Part shown: positions 12,187-25,651 of the stretch, piece by piece | Layout: each line of letters begins with the position of its first letter | Numbering within the stretch: position 1 is the stretch's first letter | Program-made: the position numbers and the translations under genes | Notes under the pieces: generated by a model | Told to the model about the DNA's origin: nothing | The model's input: the letters and a program-made list of their open reading frames with translations, nothing else | The model's database searches: none | Origin: Amphirosellinia nigrospora | Lineage: Eukaryota; Ascomycota; Sordariomycetes; Xylariales; Xylariaceae | DNA: 64,000 nucleotides | Assembly (NCBI GenBank): GCA_004123355.1 | Contig: SCHM01000002.1 | Location: forward strand, 3,569,569 to 3,633,568 | Direction: 5' to 3'

Positions 12187-13705
12187 TGATTGCAACACTA
12201 TCTGGCATTCTACTGAATTAGAGTTCTTGTTTTTATTAAACATTAGACAACATCACCACCAACCGCCGATTCGCTTTTATTAAGACCCTGGGGACATGCA
12301 GATCTGGAGTATGCATTGTTTGCGTGGCGCCTGGAATAAGTTTTAAATTTGCTAATTCGAGCTCCCACCCGTAGGCGCACTGCTTTGGTAGATAGGTAAC
12401 GCCTAGGTACCAATGGTAGGTAATAAGGGCAAGGCGTGAGCTTTTGGTAGCATGCATTGGCAATAACTCTGTGGAAAGACATCAAAGTAGAGGTATTAGC
12501 GTGTGTGAAGTTTTGTTAGACAATTCCCCCGCCACTGAGGGATGTTGATTGATGATGTAGCCGCCAGTAATGCAGGTAGAATTAGAATCCCTTTATCATA
12601 TCAGATGCCTACGTTTACGATCAGAGCGCCGAACATATTTAGATAGATGCCAAAATGCTCTACATGGTGTAGTAATCGTCTACTAGAAAAAGTGTTCACT
12701 CTAGTACATGCAAGTTGAGCAGATATTAATGTTCCAAGACTTACTATGTATACTAGACGTTCTCATGCAGCTAGGTTATCAACGGTTAAGGGATTTAAGG
12801 AAATGGCTAGTATGACGTCATGTATACTAGCGGCATACTATTGGAATCGAACATTGACTAGGCATCTAATCTAGGGAGCCTTGAAGAACATGTCTACAGC
12901 ACTAGTAGCTAGAATAGGAAATACGTGCTAGTCCAATTTGTTGTCATCATCTACAGGCCACTCGACTAACTACTTACCTAGGTAGGTAGCATGTACGGGC
13001 GACGTGACACAACTTTATTGTTACATAGGTACCAACGACCAAATAAACCTACAATAGAACTGTTCCGAATGTAATACCTTGAATGGTGACACCTATTAAT
13101 TATTGACTGCTATTGATATTGGTACTGAATTGATATTGATATGGGACTACTGTTAGTACCTAGGTAGATATATAGCAATTGGTATTTAGGTCTTGGGTTA
13201 CAAAATTGCCCGCTTGGATTAAGTTTACTAACTAGAAACGGATGAGATATCTTTCCTAATAAAGCTTAGACCACCCCTAGCAAGATCCCCAGCGTCATCG
13301 AGTTGTGTCGGCAGTCAAGCTGGCCGTAGAAGAGCAGAGCAGCCCAAATCCCAAATGAGCTAAAGAGATCAGATGGAATCCTTCTAGTGTACTGTAGGTT
13401 TAATTTGCTTCATCATCCATCAACCCGCACCGCCGCATCATTTTGCGCTGGTGCAGAATTGCGAACCTCCTTCCTGTCGTTTCTCGTTCGTCGCATACAC
13501 AGATACACGGTCGGCATTATCTACCCGCAGGTCGCCACCCACCTCGGACCGTGATTCTTCTATATCACTTACCTACTCGTATCGTTTAGAGGTAGCTTTT
13601 ATCTCAGCATCTATGTGGGCATCATCAGCTCGCAGTCGTACCTTTCTCTAGGCCCTCGGCCTGCGCCGCGCCCACGTCACGTCACGTCCGGTCCGCATCT
13701 ACAAA
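12187..13705. other. Intergenic, rich in TAGGTA/CTAG words
   Basis: No coding frame is convincing. The stretch repeats short words such as ACCTAGGTAGGTAG (near 12,975), TACCTAGGTAGATA (near 13,157), GTACTAG/CTAGTA, and several ATATTGATATTG copies near 13,110-13,140. The last ~250 bp is probably promoter and 5' leader of the next gene, because it is richer in pyrimidine and leads to an ATG in good context at 13706. Confidence 0.5.
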
Positions 13706-16700
13706 ATGTTTAGCGGATCAAGGAGGCGCCGGCCTCCAACTACTGTAAGTGCAGAAGGCGCATGTTGCACGCAGATGGAGTAGACGAGAGTGTCTTGACC
13801 CATTTGGCCACTCGAAACTTCGTTTCACATACCTTTAGCTCAACCCGAGCCGACAACCGGGCGGCTCCCTGTCTCGATGCCGGCTCTGCTCAGTGTTGTG
13901 CAAGCGAGCTGTTAGCTTGTGGCTGATGGGACGGTTGTACCTCTACATGACCGTTCAAATGTGACCATGACTTTGAGTATGCCGCGAAACGCTAATATCA
14001 GTGCCTCTTTTTGTAGCCGCTGAATTCTGCCAATGTAAACCCGAATGCGACTACGGCTGCAGCATCCGCTTTCATGTCTGCCGCGAACCAAAATCCGAAT
14101 AAGGCGTTGTCCTCGGCTGCCGCAGCGGCCGCTCTCCGTGCGCGCCCCCATACGCCTACCAATGTCGCCGAAGTACAGACAAAACGGACGGCGCGCCGGA
14201 GCGCCTCTGTGTCCTCTTCTGGAGCGCCCCAGTCGGCGGCAGAGTACCCAACGGCCATGGCCAGCTCCAAAGACGCGGCAGTTCGTCCAGCATGACGGAG
14301 CGTACTTTTCGATCCCCCTCTCCTCATCGATCGTCGGCCCTGGCTGCCACCGAGCAACAACCACCTGTCCCCCATATTCCCGACAGTCACAAGAGCTCTA
14401 CAACACCCTCGAGGGTGTGGGGGCTGGCATGCAAAACTTTCGTACAGCTTCTCAGAAGATGGCAAGTGAGCCTCCTTCATGGTACGGCCAACCTGCAGGC
14501 GATGTGAGCAATGTGCGAAGATCAGACTCCATCATGAGAGCGACCAAGTCTCCACCCCCGGCTCCCCCAAATGTCGCTCCTTCGCAACCTGGTAGGCCAG
14601 ATAGTAGGAATTCGGTAAACTTTTCATATCCTACATCTTTCCGTCCGCAATCGCCGTGTGCTTCTCCATCTTCACTCCCCATGTCGCCCATGAAAGTATT
14701 ATCGACTCACCCACCAACCTCCGCTCTGAATTCCAGCAGCAGACCATCATCCAACGCACAGACGCATGGCAGCGCGCAGTTGGTATATGACCCAAACTCG
14801 AGGAGAATGGTGCCCAAAGCTCGAGTCGAGGAGGCTATTGGATATGAAATTAAGCAGATTGCAGACAAGCCTCCGAAAAGAAGGAAAAACGCTGCTCTGC
14901 GAAGAGAAGGGAGTCAATCTGCCAAAGGAACCATCGCTAGGACGAGGGGAACTATAGTAGGCCAGAACCAGAGGCCGCATGAGTTACCGACTCAGGAACA
15001 GCCGGTGGTTGAAGCATTACCAGTCGTGGAAGAGAAAGCAGCGGAGAAAGAATATGGAGCAAAGGCCCCTTCAACAACTGACAGCGCCATCGAACCAGAT
15101 CCGTCAACTCAGCCATTAGAGCTAAGGGAATCCAAGTTCAAAGACGTGCCCCATCAATGCATAAAACTTCGGATGAACCAGAAGTGCCTTTCAGCCACAA
15201 TCATGAGGTTCAAGATCCTACAGTGGTCGCACAAGATGAGCTTACAATAAATGAAGAAGGTCCACGGAACGAAGGTCACTCCAAGATGTCACAAGCAGTG
15301 CTGGACGCGCTGGATGCTATACCGACACAGCAAACACTATTTGAGAGTCCTCGCCCTTCACAACTTAGCCAGAATTTAACCCTCCATGAAGGTTCTCAAG
15401 ACTCTGAGCCCCCGGCCACAGTCGAAAGATCAGGATTACCAGAAATTAGCAGTGAGCCGAAGGTATTAGCTGCGGAGAATAAACCCGTAGCTGTGCTTGC
15501 TGGAGAAAGCAGTGGCTTGAGGCGTTCAAGCTCCAATAGCCCTGCGCGGCAAGCTCGATTCGCACCTGAACTCGCCGAAAAGCTCGCTGTAAGACACGCT
15601 CCTCTCCCTCGGTCGGCCTCTCCGATCAAATCTGCTTTAAAGCACAGCAGCTCAGCGTTGCGAGAAACGTCACCATCCGATAATGTTTCGGATCCTTCGG
15701 GGTCCGGTGCTGTGTCGCCAGATCAGAGGAGGAGCCTGTCGTATCCCGCAAGAAAACTGTGCGCGTTAGTTTTGATGACCAGGGCCCCGTCATTGTGGGA
15801 GATTCGAGCCCGGTAACAGAAGGAGATTCTACGTCTGGCCAGAGCTCACAGGGGCACAAGCGAACCTGGTTTAGCAACATAGGGCGCGGTAAGAAGAAAG
15901 AAACTGCATTGGATGACGATGAGGTTATGAAACCGCGACCGGCGCTACCGAGCTTTGGTAGTATTCGAGACAAGAAGAAACGTGAGCTTGAGGAACGCCC
16001 GCTCGTTCGTCCGCTGGAACCTTCGCCATCTATAGGCATCTCATCTTCATCGGAACTACGCCCTCCCAGCTCTAGCACTCTGAACGATTCAGAGACCACG
16101 GAAGAGCCTACATTGGGTCACTCGGACGATCATGCCATCGGTGCTTTGTTAGCGCAGGATCAGTCTTCACGTAACGCGGCAAATATTTCACGTTTTAGGG
16201 AGCCGTTGCCTCCAGTCGTTACTTCCGTCGAGGGATACGGTACAGTTCGGATAGCTCCCAGGGTTCCGACTACGAAGAACAACCCGGCAATCTGACTTGG
16301 ACCGGCATGTCCACGATAAGTTCTAGTGTGTTGAGTACGCAACCCACGCAATCAGACGTAGATGACACCGTCCAGGACGAAGAGGCGAATAAGTCTGTTC
16401 CAATGTCTACACAACAGCCAGATATTCCACAAATTTCAGTTGTTCAGCCAAGCCCCATGCCTTCCGAACATGGTCCCGCCACCGATGTGTCGCCGAAGAC
16501 TCATTATTTCGATGTGCCCGGTGGATTTCCTGAGTTGGAATCAAATTTCAGTGGCGACAGTGAGCTCCAAAATACGAAAGATGATAATAACTCGCCCTCC
16601 AGCGCCACCGTTTTTGAACCTAATGCCACAATAGTTGAACCAGGTCAGGCGGAACTCCTACCTCAAACTGCACTCGAAACAATGACAAACCTAAGAGATG

Positions 16701-18574
16701 CAGATGACACCTCTGTGGAGGAGTCGGACGAAAGCATCTATAGTGATGCCTATGAAGATATACCAGATCTCGACTCAAGCGGGTTTATGTCTTTAGATGC
16801 GATCGTTGAACGCCCGAGTCGGGAACAGCCGAAACCAATCCTAGCCAAACCCTCGGAATCTTCACAGACGTCTGCCGCCATCATCGAAACTAAGCGTGAT
16901 CTCGCCTCGGATAATCACTCGGCTCAGCTTTCGTTACCCAAGATACAAATGATTGGGAGCAAGCTAAAGCTTTTTGGCGCAGTTTAACAGCTGAAAAGCG
17001 ACGACAACTTGAACTTGAGGCTGCAGAGGAAGCTGGCGCCGATGGTGATCGGGAAGAGGTATCCCAGCCAGTTCGTAGAAGCAGCACGAGAAAGAAGTCT
17101 CCAGAATTGCCGCAAGCCCGAAACAGATACCTGCCGCCCAAGGGAAAAACGTACAGGCAGAGTCACGCATGCGCATGTCGCTTAGGAGATGAACAGGCAA
17201 CCAAGCCTACAAGCACCCAGCCCCAGCCGAGTATGCGTAAAACACTACGATCCAATGGTGGAGCTCAAGCGTCTCAAAAACCTCGACTCCAAGCAACTAC
17301 TAGCAAGTCAGCATTGTCTGGTCAAAATCAAACTATTAAACCCCGTCCACACTCATCGGCTCTGCGACTTCTAGAGCCAGGCCCCCACACAAGTCATGCC
17401 TAGTCTACAACGACGAGGATCCGACGGTAGGATAGCAGTTTCAAACGTAGTCGTCGTCCACCTAGTGGGGGTTCAGCCTTTCGTAAGACAATGCGCCAAA
17501 CTTCTATACAATCGCATCACGAGCCTACAAGGAGCTCAGGGCGCTTCAGTCTAAGATCTTTATCGCCGGTGGGCTCGGCCGTCCGTCGTGGATCAGATAC
17601 CAGCTTCACCACTCCTCCCCCAGGCGGCATAAAGCGAACGCTACGATCCAATAGCGAATCCAGCCAAGATGGAAAACGTTCCTCTATACATTTCCCGCTA
17701 TTCACGCGGTCCACTAAATCGCCTCATAGGGCTCCAAGTGGACCAGTCGATTCGAAAATTCAAGCGATGAGGAGGAAGGCGCATCTACTGGCTTCCGAAG
17801 TCGCATTCCAGCGACGAGGAAGAAAGCCGTCCCAGTCCCTTAAAGGAGACTAAATCCCAAGGGAAAGCTACACTTCGCGGTTCTGCCACCGCGCCCAATC
17901 TCTCAAGGCCAGCACCTGTACCTGAAGTCGAGGAAGAATCGCCAGAATTACCTGATAGTGATGATGATCTCATGCCAAGTCCGTTGCAGACCCCCCAACG
18001 CAGAATCACAAACGGCACTTTCGCTAGTCATCTAAGAGTTGAGCGCCCAAAGTCTGGCGCTATTGGTACTTCGACCTTGGGCCCACTCCGATCTGGCCGC
18101 GGTGGATTGAACCCTTCATTTACATCCCCTGAGCTGTCGACGCAGGACAAACGCGGTTCCCTGTTAGGTATACTCCGACGCAACAAGAGAGCAGACCAGA
18201 CTGGTAAAATTCAACGCTCGGGTCTCGTTGATAGCGCCGCGCGACGCGATACAAAGCTAGAGCGGGATTCAGATCAACTTATGGATCTACGCAATGAACA
18301 ACACTCTAGCCCAAAGCTACAGAAAAAGAGTTCCAGTAGCCGAAGTGACAGCGGGTTGTTGCAGAGGCCAACCTCGGCCGGTAACCTACTTAGCCGAAGT
18401 GTCACGGCGGGTGCTATCGAACGGCCTGATCCTAGAGGTAGGCGAAGTGTTAGCCTAGGATTTGACCCGAACCCCGGGAGCCATGACCTCGAGAACGGCA
18501 GCATCGAGAGCCCCAATTACCCAAAGAAGAAAAAGTTCGGAGCTTTACGCCGCATGTTCAAGCTAGACGGGTAG
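13706..18574 (+). CDS. Very large intrinsically disordered protein, possibly eisosome Seg1/SegA-like
   Basis: A short first exon (13706-13744, MFSGSRRRRPPTT) is joined across a 272-bp intron (13745-14016, GTAAGT to TTGTAG) to an exon beginning PLNSANVNPNATTAAASAFM; the splice keeps phase. The remaining ~4.5 kb encodes about 1,500 residues, mostly Ser, Pro, Thr and charged, with no folded enzyme domain. Landmarks: an Ala-rich SAAAAAALRARPHTPTNVAE; LVYDPNSRRMVPKARVEEA (~14,790); FAPELAEKLAVRHAPLPRSA; RVSFDDQG; AFWRSLTAEKRRQLELEAAE; repeated SSDEEE acidic blocks (~17,750-17,830); and a basic C-terminal anchor KKKKFGALRRMFKLDG. This head, LVYDPNSRRMV motif and tail recall fungal eisosome stability proteins, from memory and unverified. 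At least eight frame slips occur (near 14,270, 14,370, 15,200, 15,760, 16,230, 16,960, 17,400, 17,790). Confidence 0.7.
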
Positions 18575-19527
18575 GGCTCGTCAAAGGCTAGGAAGAGGAA
18601 TCGCAGGGTATTGGTCAAGAGGGCGTTTTGGCAGCACCAACTCTCAGTCTTACATTCCGCTCACCGAGTTGTCTTCTCCTCCGCCTCGGAGAGTTCTGTG
18701 GGAAACGCTTTGAATATAAAGTACAAGTAACGCTTCAGTCAACGATTAGCCTTTCTTTGTTTTCTTTTTATTTTATTTTCAGCCGTGGAGTGCAGGATAA
18801 TGGGTTTGAGCATGTACGTGTTGAATAAGTATGTGGGCGGGATGAACAGTATACCAAAGTGTAAAAAGCGCACCTAAATTCTTTTCTTCTCATAATGTTG
18901 ATGATACCTCGCTACCCACCCACCAAGGTAGCTTTCTGTTTCGTCGGCCCAGCTAAGGGTCGAGGAGTGTTATAGGAAAGACAAGGACCACGGGTTCTGT
19001 CTATAATTCATATAATTGCATTTGCCTCGCGGCAATGGCCAGTCAAGACACAATTGTTCTTTTGACTACCTCACCTTCGCAATGATGGATAGACTTCTGA
19101 CATGGTGATAGAAGAATGGATAACCTCCGAGGTACGGAGAGACCCCTGAATTGCCAAATACCTAGAATTTGCCCCGCATTTAACGTGCCAGCACTGTCGG
19201 TGGTCGACATCCTGTTCGCCGTGGGGGAAGGGGGTGGGATAGCCAGGGAACTTACGTGGGATGCGACCCGAGTTGGTATGGATTGACACGGGCGCGTTTC
19301 ACGCCTGGCAAGGAGGAACTAGACTACGATGGCGATGACGATTGTGGCGGCTCTTAACATAACAGTATCCAGCGCCAACTGACAACTTGAACTGATAATG
19401 TACAACACCAAGAAGCAGCATAAATTTATTAGAAAATATGTTAAAAGTATATTCATAAACTATAAATCAGTTGAAACTTTGTAATGTTTAGTACTAGAGG
19501 TGAAATGTGGGAGTGAAAAGGTAAAAG

Positions 19528-19651
19528 CCCAAGGTGGTGTAGTGGGAACATACCAAGATGACAGTTAGGTCCCTTATACAGTTGATAGTATGTATGAGGG
19601 CCTAATCCTTTCGGGACGGAGGAGTCCCAGGTTCGAACCCTGGCTTTGGGG
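19528..19651 (+). tRNA. tRNA-like Pol III gene (degenerate or intron-bearing tRNA, or SINE head)
   Basis: A perfect B box, GGTTCGAACCC (19630-19640), sits in a five-pair T-arm CCAGG-TTCGAAC-CCTGG, followed by CTTTGGG, which pairs with CCCAAGG at 19528-19534 as a seven-pair acceptor stem (one G-U). An A-box-like TGGTGTAGTGG starts at 19535 and a T5 terminator follows at 19657. Between the boxes, TTAGG...CCTAA closes a long hairpin with CCCT/AGGG and ATACA/TGTAT inside, so an intron in an anticodon arm is possible, with TCCT...AGGA as a long variable arm. The D-arm segment is about ten bases too long for a standard tRNA, so no anticodon is called. A tRNA-derived SINE head is the alternative. 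Confidence 0.5.
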
Positions 19652-19889
19652 AATTATTTTTCTTTTTCTTCTTGCCCCTTCTTTATTATAGATTAGCACT
19701 CGAAAACTATATATACCTACCTACTATATTATTGTGTGGTAAGGTGCCTACTACTAAAGCAGTACTACTCGCACACTGTATGTAGCCCACGTAGCCCACT
19801 TGGTTCTTTCACGAACGACGAGCAGAATTTGGACTGGAGTTCTGCATGAATAGTAGCACTAATTATCTGCTATAATCGCTAGGTCAACT

Positions 19890-19922
19890 TGACGACAATA
19901 ACAACAACAACAACAACAACCA
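19890..19922 (+). repeat. (AAC)n microsatellite
   Basis: About nine AAC/ACA triplets in a row, intergenic, with no sign that it is translated. Confidence 0.85.
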
Positions 19923-20844
19923 CCGCCACCCACCATGCTGCTGTGTTACTGATAGTGTGATAGTGTGATAGGGGGACTAGACCGAGATCTGTCTAGACTT
20001 CGGAATGCCCTTCTTGTTCCTCAGGCTCGTCTAGAATATGGGGAAGTGTGCGCAGGCCGGCAGCCAACAGGGTCAACCCCCACCAGAGTTCTCCGGTCTT
20101 CCCATCTTTTCGCGTCGGTTGACACGTCCGAGTTATTCAAGAGCCCCTCCATTTACTCGACCAGGTCTAGAACGCCCAAGCTCTACCCAGCTAGCGGCAG
20201 TGCATGATAAGGGAGCTCTGACGTGGGTCTGGGCGATCTGCAGGAATGCTCACATGAGGGCCCAGAAATTTAGTATTCTGGTTGGATTACTGAGCTGAGA
20301 GGTAGGCAGGGTGTGGCTGACCGCCGCCGTCGGAGACAGGTAAAAAAAAAAGATCGTGAGTTTTTTGGCCTGTAGCAGCAGCAGCAGCATTAGGTAGCGG
20401 TTGGTAGGAAGCAGTGTGTGTGCCCTGGCCTGGCCACTAACAATTTTGTGGCCATTTAATGGCAGTCCTCCCGGTTTCTCGAGCTCCTGCTCGTCATGTT
20501 CTTTGCTCTGTCCCTCTATACTCTCTGCCTACCGAACCTTACTCACATTGACTCGTGTCACCTCATTATCGAGCGTCAAGTTGCATACCGGCTTATAACT
20601 ATTCTCTTGAGGGCAATTGATATTCACTAATCACGTCATTCCGCAACACCCGCCCACCTCGAGCTCCCAGAGCCTGGAGAGAGCGCCATTGATAGAACAA
20701 CAGCTGCCTACCTACCTGCCTCGCTAATCGTAGATACATTACCTTTCTTGCCCTACATCACCGTCGTCGCTTCTTCGATAGCTACTTACTTAGTAGCTAG
20801 CTACCTGGCTAGCTTCGTGACAGATCATAGCCCCTCATACCTAG

Positions 20845-20980
20845 TTGCCCAATTGCCCAATTGCCCAATTGGCCTTCAGCTAGTTTAGAGCTTCCACCTC
20901 TTTTTTCCTTCGACCGACCCTAGCTTCCACCCGCTCTCACCCTTCACTCTCACCTTCACCTTCACCTTCACCCACAATCT
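20845..20980 (+). promoter_or_regulatory. Repeat-bearing, pyrimidine-rich promoter/leader of the SDR gene
   Basis: TTGCCCAA occurs three times in tandem (20845-20871) and is followed by a CT-rich tract with CACCTT repeated at about 20,938-20,972, ending some 40 bp before the ATG at 21018. Long CT tracts directly upstream of the start are typical for well-expressed fungal genes. The role is inferred from position and composition only. Confidence 0.45.
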
Positions 20981-21017
20981 TCGTTTTATCACATCACAAT
21001 CAATTGCCTCGCCCAAG

Positions 21018-22396
<1,379 letters not shown>

Positions 22397-24324
22397 AAGG
22401 TTAATGAGTCGGACGAGTAAAAGCAGTTCAGGTTAACGGCTTTGGAGAGCAGAAGCTTGCAAAGACGTAGGATGATATGTAATCAACGACTCCAACGGGG
22501 CGTCAAAATTTCGAAGTGTAGAAAAGGTCTCTAGAGACATTTAGCATATGCTGCTTAGTAGTAATGAATATTTGATCATCTTTGGGGTTTGAGGAACGGT
22601 TATGGTCATGTAGATTTTCTTCGCCCAGGTATAGAAGCGATAAGTAGAAACGAAAAATGCAGAACAGAAGATCTATCTCAATTGATAATGCAACTAATAA
22701 AGGACACTGCCTAATATTATAACAGGCAGGTAGGTAGACTACCTCATAGATAGGTTTTACCATCACGTTTCCAATCGGGATGTCAACCTGAGCCCCGCCG
22801 CTTTAACCTGAGTCTGGCCTGAGCCACGCCTAAATGGGCCTTAATGAGACCTAACTAGTGGGAAAAGCCCTGCAGTACCATAAAAGTAGCTATGGAGTTG
22901 GCACCGATAACTTCCGATACTTCTCCAACGTAAGCCACCATATATTGACCATTCACATATGTGCATTGAACTCTATGCCACGTTCAATAGGTAAATAACG
23001 CCCGGACGAGTTGTTGCTTGTTTTTACCTCATGTCGTCTCGTACTAATGATAAGTATGTCCTGATTGTTACCAATCTTTTTCACGCATAAACGCGTGCAC
23101 TGCACTTCTATCTACCATGTACGAGATATCACGATTGTGGTAATTACTTGAGGAAGCTGAAAGTTGCGTGCTGAAGGAGTAGCGTCTACGTGAAGAATAG
23201 CAACAACGGCGAAAAAAGCTGAAGAACTTGCCAAAGAAGCACAACCACAAGTACTTCAGCGGTATCTGTAAGCACGGTACTCGTTAAGCCTTTCTAGTGA
23301 CTACTTGTGACGCTCTGAACGAATATTTATAGCTTTAAAAGGACTTCTCAGTTGAATTGGGGCTGGAGTGTCTACGTAGATAGATATAGGACTGTATCGC
23401 AGAAATGGTACAGCCGATTATCCCAATGGCGACGTTGTCGTTGGTAGTGAGATGGGGTGGGTGGCCAAGGAGCGTGTATATATGTGTCAAAAGACTGAGT
23501 ATAGAGTAATGAAGAAGAGCGACTAAACACAAATAAATGTCAAAGGAGTGTTGTGTGATTCTTCTCAAAGTCAAGCTTGAACAAAAGAGTGACGTTCAAC
23601 TGACTACTGATATATGAAAAGTCAATTTGCAACCCCGGGAAACAATTCTCCTTATTCCACAAACCATGCAAATTTACCCCTGAATAATACACAAAGATTT
23701 CCACATAAAATCCTCCAGCATCTGTTGCATACAAACCCTCGAACATTTAAATGGTTATAGTTTGGCGATTGCTCCGTTGCAAGTGGGACTACGGGTATGC
23801 CTGCCAGCTAACAATACCGTTTTTGATCAGATGGGGGGCTGTTGCATGCAGTAGCACCACAGTTCTCGTAGCGTGTCTCGCCATCGCGGTAATCAGGCAA
23901 GCATCGTCCTTTTCGTGGGCATGGGTGCATTCTTCTCTCACGCACAGCGTGGCCGCAGCTATAGTAATCGGTGTATATGACGCACATCTATTAGGTTAGT
24001 TAGCAAGCCACTAGCAAATCATTCTCGAGCAGACTATAGATTCTGAAGAATGGTGTTTCTGACTGTAAATGAAGATTCTTATGAAATGAGATAAAACTGG
24101 TTGGAAGTGGATTTTGACACCCGGTGAAACTGGGTCGAACTTGAAGAGCTTGAAATGTGTAGTGATGAACGTCTGATGATTTACATTTCTAAGATTATGA
24201 TACGAGCAGATGTCAATGTCTTTATACCACAAGATTCCCTTGAATCTGTCTCTATTAGTTGGGCAGCTAAACAATATTGTATAGTCGCCAACCAGCAGCC
24301 TAACAGTTCTTATTTCTGATGAAT

Positions 24325-24620
24325 GTTGGTTCTTTTCAAAAGAATTGTCAGTTGCTGTTGAGGTCAGCGGTTAATCAACTTCTAGGTGTCTTTCTATTAC
24401 TTACAACTGGGCCATAAACTTTTCCAGGTCGGCGTTGGTTCTTGTCGGAATCCTGGTCGCAGTTAAGGTCGGCAGATGACTATCTTTTCACTAGTTACAG
24501 CTGGGTCACACGTATACTAGCTATCCAGCTATGCCTTTTTTTTTTCTGTGTTGGTTGTTCCAGGAAACTGGCCGCTCATGAGGTCGGTGGCTGGTTTGTT
24601 TCTTAGCAAGTCGCAGCTAA
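24325..24620 (+). repeat. Three-copy decayed direct repeat, period 108-116 bp
   Basis: GTTGGTTCTT or GTTGGTTGTT recurs at 24325, 24433 and 24549. Each copy continues with a CAGTT/GCAGTT-GAGGTC or AAGGTCGG element and a 3' part like TTACAACTGGGCCA, TTACAGCTGGGTCA or the diverged AGTCGCAGCTAA. Copies differ by substitutions and small gaps, so this is an old array. No coding frame runs through it. Confidence 0.6.
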
Positions 24621-24769
24621 AAGACTCATCTGGACGCCCTGCCGTGCCACACTCATACTTCAAGCTGGAAATTGCTTTGAGTTTGCCATCTTCTGTACAA
24701 CTAACATACCTCAGAGGCATGGCGGTATTGGCTGTGCCTCCCTATAAATGAATCAACCCGCGAAAACTT

Positions 24770-24850
24770 ATGTCGTACTGTTAGGAATCGAACCTAGGAG
24801 GAAGATCTAGTGTGGGGATCCTGTCGGCCATGCCAGCGCTACCTATGCGT
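24770..24850 (-). other. tRNA-derived relic (B-box motif)
   Basis: On the minus strand the Pol III B box GGTTCGATTCC lies in a four-pair TAGG/CCTA arm, about 45 bp downstream of an A-box-like TGGCATGGCCGA. GATC...GATC could form an anticodon stem, but the loop is too long and no acceptor stem closes. On the plus strand a tandem GTTACCTATGCG lies beside it. A dead tRNA or SINE fragment is the best reading. Confidence 0.3.
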
Positions 24851-25049
24851 GTTACCTATGCGCGTTGGCCTATCAGGCGTGGCCACCTGACATAGAAATG
24901 CTTAATGTTAGGTAGTATCTGTATTCGGACTAGTAGCTTGCAGCATGGAAAGCTGCAGTAGATTTAAATCTGATATTCTTTCCCTTTAATCTCGAAATGA
25001 CATTCACTTGTCTACGAGGCTATTTTACCCACCTTGTTAGATACCTATT

Positions 25050-25651
25050 ATGGCATTGGAGCTTTATATCCCGCCGTGCATTCGCAACCCGATTAACCCA
25101 CATCACCCCCCACCTCCTAATAAACCCCTCCGTATCCAGATCGAGGGCCCGCTTGTCGCTGTTGAGAGGCTCTTTCCTAATATCCAGTGGCACGTCAAAG
25201 ATGTTGAGCCCGAGTTTCCGCAGCCTGCGGGGCCGAAACTTGCCGAGTTGACGTATTCGTTATTATATGGAAGAAATGCATCACCAGATATTCAAGGTGA
25301 TCTTGTGGTACGCCACGAGTATCTTGGTTGGATAATGGTCCCAAAGCCTGTGCAGTACGCCGCCTTCTCCGTCTTTTTTTCTTGCTTTCTCAGTCGAGTT
25401 AAAACAAAGGGTTGTCACATGACAGGGAAATCGATTATTACGGTGTTACCTTTGATCACCTTGTCCCGTCCGACGACCATGATCCCGAAGTCCTCCAGAT
25501 TAATATTATCGAGATCGAGGATGATGACGGTGTATATGCAAATACGTATATGCCCTTCCACGTAGATCTTGCAGAGTATGCGGGGAAAAAGGTCTTGGCC
25601 GTGCCGAGATGCTGTCAGAAAAAAAAGGCACCACGGACCGACGAAGAGTAA
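25050..25651 (+). CDS. Unrecognised two-exon protein, 176 aa
   Basis: I do not recognise this protein. Exon 1, 25050-25354, begins MALELYIPPCIRNPINPHHP and contains IEGPLVAVERLFPNIQWHVK and ELTYSLLYGRNASPD; exon 2, 25426-25651, continues EIDYYGVTFDHLVPSDDHDP, then an acidic IIEIEDDDG segment, and ends in a basic QKKKAPRTDEE tail. The 71-bp intron runs from GTACGC to ACAG and joins CA|G (Gln) in phase. The composition is that of a soluble globular protein; there is no signal peptide or membrane segment. Unlike its neighbours it shows no frame break, perhaps because it has few C or G homopolymers. It stands alone in a gene-poor zone. Confidence 0.62.

Larger units (their letters stand above)
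18575..21017. other. 2.4-kb intergenic region with tRNA-like gene and promoter of SDR
   Basis: Apart from the tRNA-like locus (19528-19651), an AAC repeat and short T-, A- and AGC-runs (20,341; 20,374), I see no gene. Open frames around 19,965-20,298 lack any motif. The final 500 bp (20,520-21,017) is pyrimidine-rich and is taken as promoter and leader of the plus-strand SDR. Confidence 0.5.
22397..25049. other. 2.65-kb gene-poor stretch with decayed repeats
   Basis: No supportable gene. Features: CCTGAGCC-type short direct repeats at 22,790-22,830; a stretch at 23,150-23,250 whose plus-strand translation is rich in Arg, Lys, Glu and Gln but is broken by stops and may be a coding relic; a three-copy decayed direct repeat at 24,325-24,620; and a minus-strand B-box-like motif near 24,790. 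It reads as an old repeat-laden transition toward the AT isochore. Confidence 0.45.

Noticed and set aside
19965-20298. Two overlapping ~80-codon plus-strand frames
   Set aside because: Both phases are open over the same bases, neither shows a motif, and the region lies in a likely promoter zone.
23068-23250. Arg/Lys/Glu-rich stretch as a transposase C-terminus
   Set aside because: It has stops in every phase and is too short to assign; mentioned only as a possible coding relic.
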